In this document: piece after piece, positions 5,882-11,052 of the stretch
Numbering within the stretch: the first letter of the stretch is position 1
Layout of the letters: every line of letters starts with the position of its first letter
Source of the DNA: JAADHU01 sp964446495
GTDB lineage: Bacteria > Pseudomonadota > Gammaproteobacteria > Steroidobacterales > Woeseiaceae
Assembly: GCA_964446495.1 (NCBI GenBank)
Contig: CAYUOY010000135.1
Location: 1-11,052 of the forward strand
Reading direction: 5' to 3'
Length of the DNA stretch: 11,052 bases
Position numbers and translations under genes: made by a program
Notes under the pieces: model-generated
What the model saw: the letters and a program-made list of their open reading frames with translations, nothing else
Told to the model about the DNA's origin: nothing
Database searches by the model: none

Positions 5882-6832
5882 ATGAGTTTTGATGGCGGAA
5901 AATTGATCTGGTTGAACGGACGGATGGTGCCGTGGGACGAGGCCACAGTCCACGTGATGGCACATGCGCTGCATTACGGCTCCTCTGTTTTTGAGGGCAT
6001 CCGCATGTACAAGACACCGGATGGCCCAAGAATTTTTCGCCTGACCGATCACATGCGCAGGCTTTATGACTCCGCAAAAATTTACCGTATGCCCATTCCC
6101 TATGAACTGGATGAACTTATTAACGTTTGTAAACAGGTCATCGTCGAAAATGACCTGATGGATGGGGCCTATCTCCGCCCGATCGTCCTGCGCGGCTATG
6201 GTGAAATCGGCCTTGCGCCCAAACCGGATCACCCGGTAGACGTCGCCATAGCGGCCTGGAAATGGGGTGCATACCTTGGCAGCGAAGCACTGGAAAATGG
6301 TGTCGATGTCTGCATCTCAAGCTGGCAACGAGTCGCTCCGAATACTTTGCCGGCGCTCGCGAAAGCCGGGGGCAACTATCTTTCCAGCCAGTTGATCAGT
6401 ACCGAGGCCAAACGCCTTGGTTTTGCCGAAGGCATCGCGCTTTCGACTGACGGCACAGTGAGCGAGGGAGCGGGCGAGAATCTTTTCGTTATCCGCGACG
6501 GTGAGGTAATTACGCCACCCGCTGCCTCGTCTATCTTGACCGGGCTGACACGACACACGCTTATTAAGCTGGCTGCACGACTGGGGATTACTGTCCGGGA
6601 ACAATCCATTCCGCGCGAAGCGTTGTACCTCGCGGATGAGATGTTTTTTACCGGTACTGCCGCCGAAGTAACGCCTATTCGTTCCGTCGATCGAATCGAG
6701 ATTGGCAATGGCAAGCGCGGACCGATTACCGAGCAATTGCAACAGGCCTTCTTCGGTTTGTTTGATGGGTCCACCGCGGATGATGACCGTTGGCTGGAAA
6801 GCCTGGAGATGTCGTCGAACGGCGGTGCCTGA
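5882..6832 (+). CDS. ilvE: Branched-chain amino acid aminotransferase
   Basis: PLP fold type IV aminotransferase that makes leucine, isoleucine and valine from their 2-keto acids with glutamate as amino donor. The protein is 316 residues, within the family's usual range (about 300-310). Seen: HALHYGSSVFEGIRMY (28-43), the typical N-terminal active-site segment; RLTDHMRRLYDSAK (53-66) with the phosphate-binding-region Arg; ALAKAGGNYLSSQL (158-171) with the Schiff-base Lys161; TVSEGAGENLF (192-202) with conserved Glu195; and TGTAAEVTPI (257-266). The alternatives in fold type IV (D-amino acid transaminase, aminodeoxychorismate lyase) fit less well than this motif set. The start is ATG with GGAG eight bases upstream. 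It sits between leuA and leuC, so the last step of leucine synthesis is co-transcribed with the others. Confidence 0.96.
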   Translation: MSFDGGKLIWLNGRMVPWDEATVHVMAHALHYGSSVFEGIRMYKTPDGPRIFRLTDHMRRLYDSAKIYRMPIPYELDELINVCKQVIVENDLMDGAYLRPIVLRGYGEIGLAPKPDHPVDVAIAAWKWGAYLGSEALENGVDVCISSWQRVAPNTLPALAKAGGNYLSSQLISTEAKRLGFAEGIALSTDGTVSEGAGENLFVIRDGEVITPPAASSILTGLTRHTLIKLAARLGITVREQSIPREALYLADEMFFTGTAAEVTPIRSVDRIEIGNGKRGPITEQLQQAFFGLFDGSTADDDRWLESLEMSSNGGA

Positions 6833-6855
6833 GGCGGTATGAGTCGACGCCGTAA

Positions 6856-8262
6856 ATGAGCAATCCACAACCCAGGACAATGTTCGATAAAGTCTGGTCC
6901 GACCATCTGGTGGTGGATGAGACACTCGATGCTCCTGCCGTTCTGTACATCGACCTGCATCTGATCCACGAGGTCACGACGCCGCAGGCATTTTCGCTGC
7001 TGCGCAGTCGCAATCTCTCGGTCAGGCGACCGGACCTTACGCTGGCTACCATGGACCATTCAACGCCCACGACCCCGGTGAGGTCATTGAAAGATCTGCA
7101 GATTGTTGGCGAAAGTGCCACCGCACAAGTACTTAAGATGCAGGAAAATTGCACAGACTTCGGCGTCAAGCTACTTGACTTCGACAGTGATCAGCGCGGC
7201 ATCGTGCACGTTATTGGCCCGGAATTGGGTGCGACTCAGCCAGGAAAGACCATCGTTTGCGGCGACAGCCACACCAGTACGCACGGCGCATTCGGAGCGC
7301 TGGCATTCGGCATAGGAACCACTGAAGTGGGACACGTTCTCGCCACCCAGTGCTTGCTGCAACGCAAAGCCAAAACGCTGCTTATTGAGGTAAGCGGCAC
7401 GCTTCAAAAAGGGGTTACGGCAAAAGACCTCGTGCTGGCAATCATTGGCCAGATCGGTGTGGATGGTGGCACCGGCCACGTCATCGAGTATCGCGGCTCA
7501 AGTATCACGGCCATGAACATGGACGCGCGCATGACCATTTGCAATATGTCCATTGAAGCAGGTGCCCGTGCTGGCATGATCGCGCCTGACGATACGACCT
7601 TCAACTACCTCAGAAATCGGCCATGGGCCCCTGATGACGCCAATTGGGACGCGGCCCTGGCGCGCTGGCGGCAGTTGCCGAGCGATCAGGACTCGAGCTT
7701 CGACAAGACAGTGACCATCGATGGCAGTGAACTCGAGCCTATGGTGACCTTCGGTACCAACCCGGGCATGGTCGTCGCCGTTAACGATCCTGTTCCGAGC
7801 GACGGTGATGCAGGGTTCAAAAAGGCCATCGACTACATGCAGATAACGGCCGGCAAACCACTTTCCGAAGCCGGAGTTGATGTCGTCTTCATTGGTAGTT
7901 GTACCAATTCGAGAATCTCCGATCTGCAACAGGCCGCCAGTATATTTGAGGGGCGAAAAGTTGCCGCCGGTGTCAGGACGTTGGTCGTTCCCGGATCACA
8001 GCAAATCAAGCGCGAGGCTGAGGCCATGGGCCTGGACAAAATATTTGAATCGGCCGGGGCCGAGTGGCGCGAATCGGGCTGTTCCATGTGCCTGGGCATG
8101 AATGGCGACACCGTTCCCAGTGGCAAACTCAGCGTTAGCACCAGCAACCGTAATTTCGAGGGACGGCAGGGAAAAGGGGCGCGCACCATTCTTGCCAGTC
8201 CACTCACTGCCGCCGCATCCGCTATCGAAGGCCGGGTTGCCGATCCGCGCCGTTATCTGTGA
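6856..8262 (+). CDS. leuC: 3-Isopropylmalate dehydratase, large subunit
   Basis: Aconitase-family subunit that with LeuD isomerises 2-isopropylmalate to 3-isopropylmalate using a 4Fe-4S cluster. The protein is 468 residues, typical for the proteobacterial LeuC (about 465-475). Seen: TLFDKVW-like start (here MFDKVWSDHLV, 9-19); MDHSTPT (66-72); CGDSHTSTHGAFGALAFGIGT, 135-155; GSCTNSRISDL (347-357) with cluster ligand Cys349; SGCSMCLGMN (407-416) with ligands Cys409 and Cys412; and a C-terminal SNRNFEGRQG-type segment (430-439). The start at 6856 is chosen because it gives a usual N-terminus; the ribosome binding site is weak. The start ATG overlaps the TGA of a 6-codon frame beginning at 6839, which could couple translation to ilvE. 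leuD follows after 7 bases. Confidence 0.97.
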   Translation: MSNPQPRTMFDKVWSDHLVVDETLDAPAVLYIDLHLIHEVTTPQAFSLLRSRNLSVRRPDLTLATMDHSTPTTPVRSLKDLQIVGESATAQVLKMQENCTDFGVKLLDFDSDQRGIVHVIGPELGATQPGKTIVCGDSHTSTHGAFGALAFGIGTTEVGHVLATQCLLQRKAKTLLIEVSGTLQKGVTAKDLVLAIIGQIGVDGGTGHVIEYRGSSITAMNMDARMTICNMSIEAGARAGMIAPDDTTFNYLRNRPWAPDDANWDAALARWRQLPSDQDSSFDKTVTIDGSELEPMVTFGTNPGMVVAVNDPVPSDGDAGFKKAIDYMQITAGKPLSEAGVDVVFIGSCTNSRISDLQQAASIFEGRKVAAGVRTLVVPGSQQIKREAEAMGLDKIFESAGAEWRESGCSMCLGMNGDTVPSGKLSVSTSNRNFEGRQGKGARTILASPLTAAASAIEGRVADPRRYL

Positions 8263-8269
8263 CCGCTTA

Positions 8270-8854
8270 GTGAAACCCATTCGAAAAATTAAATCACGGA
8301 CGGTCGTCCTCGCCAATACCGACGTGGATACGGATCAGATCATCCCGGCACGATTTCTCACGACGACAACACGCGACGGTCTTGGCGAAAAATTGTTTCA
8401 CGATTGGCGCTATCTTCCCGATGGTTCGAACAATGTTGATTTCATCCTGAACAAGGACGATTCCTCAGGTTGTAACATTCTCGTTGCCGGACGAAATTTT
8501 GGTTGTGGCTCATCGCGTGAACATGCTCCGTGGGCTCTCGTGGATTACGGTATTGAAGCGGTTATTAGCTCGGAAATTGCTGACATTTTTCGCTCGAACG
8601 CGCTGAAAAACGGTTTGCTACCGATCATGGTCGACGAGAATACGCTCGCCTGGTTACTGGAAAACCCCAATGCAGAGGTGGTGATTGATGTCGAAGCCTC
8701 GACGCTGACTCTGCCCGAGGGTACGACAGTCACCTACCCCATTGATCGCTTTGCGCGCTACTGCCTGCTGGAAGGGGTCGATCAACTCGGTTTTCTGCAG
8801 AAAAGAATCAGAGACATTCAACAATTTGAGGAGAATAGATCCTGGACGCCCTGA
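8270..8854 (+). CDS. leuD: 3-Isopropylmalate dehydratase, small subunit
   Basis: Swivelling-domain partner of LeuC in the isopropylmalate isomerase. From the GTG at 8270 the protein has 194 residues, within the LeuD range (about 188-215). Seen: DVDTDQIIPARFL near residues 18-30, which recognises the substrate; LFHDWRY; GRNFGCGSSREHAPWAL, the small-subunit signature; and SEIADIFRSNALKNGLLPI. The frame is open upstream into leuC, but homology to LeuD starts only around this GTG. There is no clear Shine-Dalgarno, so initiation probably relies on ribosomes finishing leuC 7 bases upstream. The ARFL...DWRY segments remind me of LeuD sequences common in Bacteroidetes more than the usual enterobacterial type; this comes from memory. 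Its 3' end contains the ribosome binding site and start of leuB. Confidence 0.95.
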   Translation: MKPIRKIKSRTVVLANTDVDTDQIIPARFLTTTTRDGLGEKLFHDWRYLPDGSNNVDFILNKDDSSGCNILVAGRNFGCGSSREHAPWALVDYGIEAVISSEIADIFRSNALKNGLLPIMVDENTLAWLLENPNAEVVIDVEASTLTLPEGTTVTYPIDRFARYCLLEGVDQLGFLQKRIRDIQQFEENRSWTP

Positions 8855-9906
8855 TCACTGTATTGCCGGGTGATGGAATTGGCCCCGAAGTCGCGACGGC
8901 TGGTACCGAAATGCTCACCGCCGTTGGCGAAATTTTTGGACACCGCTTTACCTACTCCGAGCAGCTTATTGGCGGTGCCGCCATCGATGCAAAGGGCGAG
9001 CCATTGCCGGAAGACTCCATCGCCAGTTGCAAGGACAGCAATGCCGTCATGCTCGGTGCGGTCGGCGGGCCAAAATGGTCGGACCCCAACGCTACGATTC
9101 GTCCCGAACAGGGTATTCTCGCGCTGCGTGCTGCGTTGCAGGTCTTCGCTAACATAAGACCCGTGCAGATATTTCCGGAATTGACCAAGGCCTCACCACT
9201 CAAGGATGAATTACTTGAAGGTGTGGATCTGGTCGTGATTCGGGAGTTGACCGGCGGCATTTATTTCGGCGAAAAACAACGCGATGCTCACTCCGCCAGC
9301 GACCTGTGCATCTATCACGATTACGAAGTCGAGCGAATTGTTCGCTTCGCGGCTCGCCTGGCCGCAAGCCGAAGCGGCAAACTCTGTTCAGTAGACAAGG
9401 CCAATGTTCTCGAATCCTCCAGACTGTGGCGGGATGTAACCAGCAAGCTCATGGCGGCAGAATTCGCGAAAATCGAGCTGGAGCACATGCTGGTCGACGC
9501 CGCATCGATGTACCTGATTCGCCGGCCGGCGGATTTCGACGTCATCGTGACCGAAAACATGTTTGGCGATATTCTGACGGACGAGGCCTCGATGCTTGCG
9601 GGATCGATGGGCATGTTGCCGTCCGCCTCTCTGGGCGACGAAGGTGCCGGATTGTATGAGCCCATTCATGGATCGGCGCCGGACATTGCCGGACAGGGCA
9701 TCGCAAATCCTTGCGGCATGATTGCAAGCATTGCAATGCTGCTACGGCACAGCCTGGAATTGGGCGAGGAAGCTGACGCGGTTGATCAGGCGATTGCGAC
9801 GGTTATTACCGAGGGCGCCAGCACGGCTGATATTGCCGTCGCCGGGGATACCTCGTTGACCACCGAGGAGATGACCAACCGAATCATCGCCGCTATGCCG
9901 TCCTGA
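8842..9906 (+). CDS. leuB: 3-Isopropylmalate dehydrogenase, apparent CTG start
   Basis: NAD+-dependent oxidative decarboxylation of 3-isopropylmalate to 2-ketoisocaproate. The protein is 354 residues from the CTG at 8842, the normal family length. Seen (numbering from that start): first strand and loop ITVLPGDGIGPEV (5-17); substrate arginines in LALRAALQVFANIRP (Arg96 and Arg106) and VVIRELTGGIYFGE (Arg134, Tyr141); DKANV with Lys186; NMFGDILTDEASMLAGSMG (239-257) with metal-binding Asp243 and Asp247; and the NAD-binding HGSAPDIAGQGIANP (276-290). Upstream of 8863 the frame has no ATG, GTG or TTG before a TAG at 8836-8838. A start at TTG 8863 would remove the conserved first strand and lacks a ribosome binding site, whereas CTG at 8842 has GAGGAGA (8828-8834) seven bases upstream. 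It overlaps leuD by 13 bases, which favours translational coupling. Function is sure; the start codon is likely but unproven. Confidence 0.93.
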   Translation: MDALITVLPGDGIGPEVATAGTEMLTAVGEIFGHRFTYSEQLIGGAAIDAKGEPLPEDSIASCKDSNAVMLGAVGGPKWSDPNATIRPEQGILALRAALQVFANIRPVQIFPELTKASPLKDELLEGVDLVVIRELTGGIYFGEKQRDAHSASDLCIYHDYEVERIVRFAARLAASRSGKLCSVDKANVLESSRLWRDVTSKLMAAEFAKIELEHMLVDAASMYLIRRPADFDVIVTENMFGDILTDEASMLAGSMGMLPSASLGDEGAGLYEPIHGSAPDIAGQGIANPCGMIASIAMLLRHSLELGEEADAVDQAIATVITEGASTADIAVAGDTSLTTEEMTNRIIAAMPS

Positions 9907-9916
9907 CGGACTGTGG

Positions 9917-11052
9917 TCAAATGATTATTTCCACCGGCGTTTCGCGCATATTGTACGGCGAGGACATAACACGGCCGTAGGCACCGGTGTTGGCGATGAC
10001 AATGACATCGTTTTCCTGACTTGGTGGAAGCTGGCGATCCGCACCGAACGTGTCTCCGGATTCGCAAATCAGGCCGACAACATTCACGGTCTCGGTTGCC
10101 GGTTCTCCGTAACGCGTCAGATTGACGATTTCATGGTACGCATCGTAGAGGGCCGGTCGGATCAGCGAATTCATGCCCGTCCCGACACCGATGTAGCGCC
10201 TCTCGCCCTTCCCTTTCAGCTGCGTCACATGGGTCAGGAGAATGCCCGCCTCCGAGGCAATATAGCGGCCTGGTTCCAGCCAGAACTGGTAACCAGGTAG
10301 TTGTTCTTTTACCTTCTGCAAAGTCTCGTCCATGGACTGCAGATCAAAAGTTGCGCCGCCGAGCCTGTCCCGGACGCCGAGACCACCGCCAAGATCAAGT
10401 ACCTTCGCATTCGGGAAGCGGGCCGCGACCTGTGCCAGTTCGTTCGCCACGGTGCCCCAACTGCCGGATTCCGGGATGCCGCTGCCGCTGTGGGCATGAA
10501 TACCCACCACGTCAGCCCCGGCCTTCTCAACCAGCGCTACGAGCTCCTCGATTTCCGATCGCGGAATACCGAATTTCGAATGATCGCCGGCGGTCTCTAC
10601 ATGCTTGTGGTGACCAAGACCCTCGCCCGGGTCCACGCGCAAAAATATCTTCTGCCCGGCAAACAGCCCCGGCCAGGCTTGTAAGGGATAAAGATTGTCG
10701 AGCGTCACCTGGATTTGGAAATCCTTGCTCCATTGATAATCTTCCCGTGGCGCAAAGTTCGGTGTAAATAAAATACGCGTCTTCTGCAAATCAGGCACGA
10801 CACGCAGCAAGTGTTCGACTTCGCCCGGAGAAACACACTCGAAATCCACCGCTTCGGCTGCCAGAAAGCGCAGCAGGTCGGGGTTGAAATTGGCTTTCAT
10901 TGCATAAAGAATCCGATCGATCGAGCTCAGGTCTCGCAGTCGTCGCACTGCCTGGCCTACGGTCTCCAGGTCGTACACGTAGGCATTCAACTGCTGACTG
11001 GCGATCTGCAGGAGTTCTTCCCTGCGTCGCAACCACCGCGGCCAATCTGTTG
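9917..11052 (-). CDS. lysA: Diaminopimelate decarboxylase domain, likely C-terminal half of an aspartate kinase fusion (partial)
   Basis: PLP-dependent decarboxylase making L-lysine from meso-diaminopimelate. 378 codons are visible and the frame is open through the right edge. Counting from the TTG at 11032: YAMKAN with Schiff-base Lys46; FECVSPGE (64-71); GIHAHSGSG (177-185); PLP-phosphate GGGLG (215-219); EPGRYIASEAG (253-263); CESGD (323-327) with the active-site Cys; and ANTGAYGRVMSS near the end. Upstream of the TTG the frame continues TDWPRW into LRRREELL, with no stop and no ribosome binding site. This Trp/Arg linker and the sequence after it resemble the bifunctional aspartate kinase/diaminopimelate decarboxylase of Xanthomonas and Xylella, where the kinase is N-terminal. 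The kinase part would lie beyond the window. The alternative is a free-standing LysA with a TTG start. It is convergent with leuB, 10 bases apart, with no terminator between. Confidence 0.92.
   Translation of the reverse strand, partial: TDWPRWLRRREELLQIASQQLNAYVYDLETVGQAVRRLRDLSSIDRILYAMKANFNPDLLRFLAAEAVDFECVSPGEVEHLLRVVPDLQKTRILFTPNFAPREDYQWSKDFQIQVTLDNLYPLQAWPGLFAGQKIFLRVDPGEGLGHHKHVETAGDHSKFGIPRSEIEELVALVEKAGADVVGIHAHSGSGIPESGSWGTVANELAQVAARFPNAKVLDLGGGLGVRDRLGGATFDLQSMDETLQKVKEQLPGYQFWLEPGRYIASEAGILLTHVTQLKGKGERRYIGVGTGMNSLIRPALYDAYHEIVNLTRYGEPATETVNVVGLICESGDTFGADRQLPPSQENDVIVIANTGAYGRVMSSPYNMRETPVEIII

Noticed and set aside
5492..6232. Antisense frame of 246 codons across the leuA-ilvE junction
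   Set aside because: It runs opposite two certain genes and has no recognisable domain; long open antisense frames are common in this codon usage.
8102..8269. Upstream extension of leuD to ATG 8102
   Set aside because: The extra 56 codons lie wholly within leuC and read as an out-of-frame shadow; LeuD similarity starts near GTG 8270.
1..11052. CRISPR arrays, insertion sequences, tRNA or rRNA genes
   Set aside because: No regularly spaced repeats, no terminal inverted repeats with a transposase, and no RNA gene sequence recognised by reading; the window is almost fully occupied by metabolic genes.

Overview
The window looks like a piece of a gammaproteobacterial chromosome of moderate GC. 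Two things point to the Xanthomonadales or a relative such as the Woeseiales: an ilvC-first ilv-leu operon that opens with a leader-peptide attenuator, and a diaminopimelate decarboxylase that reads as the C-terminal half of an aspartate kinase/decarboxylase fusion. This placement is an inference from gene order and protein motifs; there is no rRNA or other marker gene in the window.

Left part (1-1707): a divergent pair. An acyl-CoA dehydrogenase reads leftward and runs off the left edge. A zinc-independent NADPH:quinone oxidoreductase-type protein reads rightward from a TTG start. The 182-base gap between them holds an inverted repeat that could be an operator.

Control region (1708-2118): this gap holds a good sigma70 promoter (perfect TTGACA, 17-base spacer, CATGAT). 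It is followed by an 18-codon leader peptide with five Leu and two Val codons, an antiterminator segment that overlaps the leader stop codon, and an intrinsic terminator with eight T's. A stable hairpin lies just before the ilvC ribosome binding site. Together these make a classical transcription attenuator responding to leucine and valine supply.

Biosynthetic operon (2119-9906, all +): ilvC, an ACT-less threonine dehydratase, leuA, ilvE, leuC, leuD and leuB are packed with gaps of 7-87 bases and one overlap. The four leu genes plus ilvE cover the complete leucine branch from 2-ketoisovalerate, IlvC serves both the valine/leucine and isoleucine branches, and the dehydratase supplies 2-ketobutyrate for isoleucine. 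Acetolactate synthase (ilvGM/ilvBN) and ilvD are absent from the stretch and must be elsewhere. leuD uses a GTG start. leuB appears to use a CTG start behind a strong Shine-Dalgarno, overlapping the end of leuD.

Right part (9917-11052, -): the decarboxylase domain of lysine biosynthesis converges on leuB, with 10 bases between stop codons. Its reading frame stays open to the right edge through a Trp/Arg-rich linker.

I see no mobile elements, CRISPR arrays, tRNA or rRNA genes. Most of the content is a known pathway. The points of interest are the attenuator, the noncanonical starts, the fusion and the missing acetolactate synthase.
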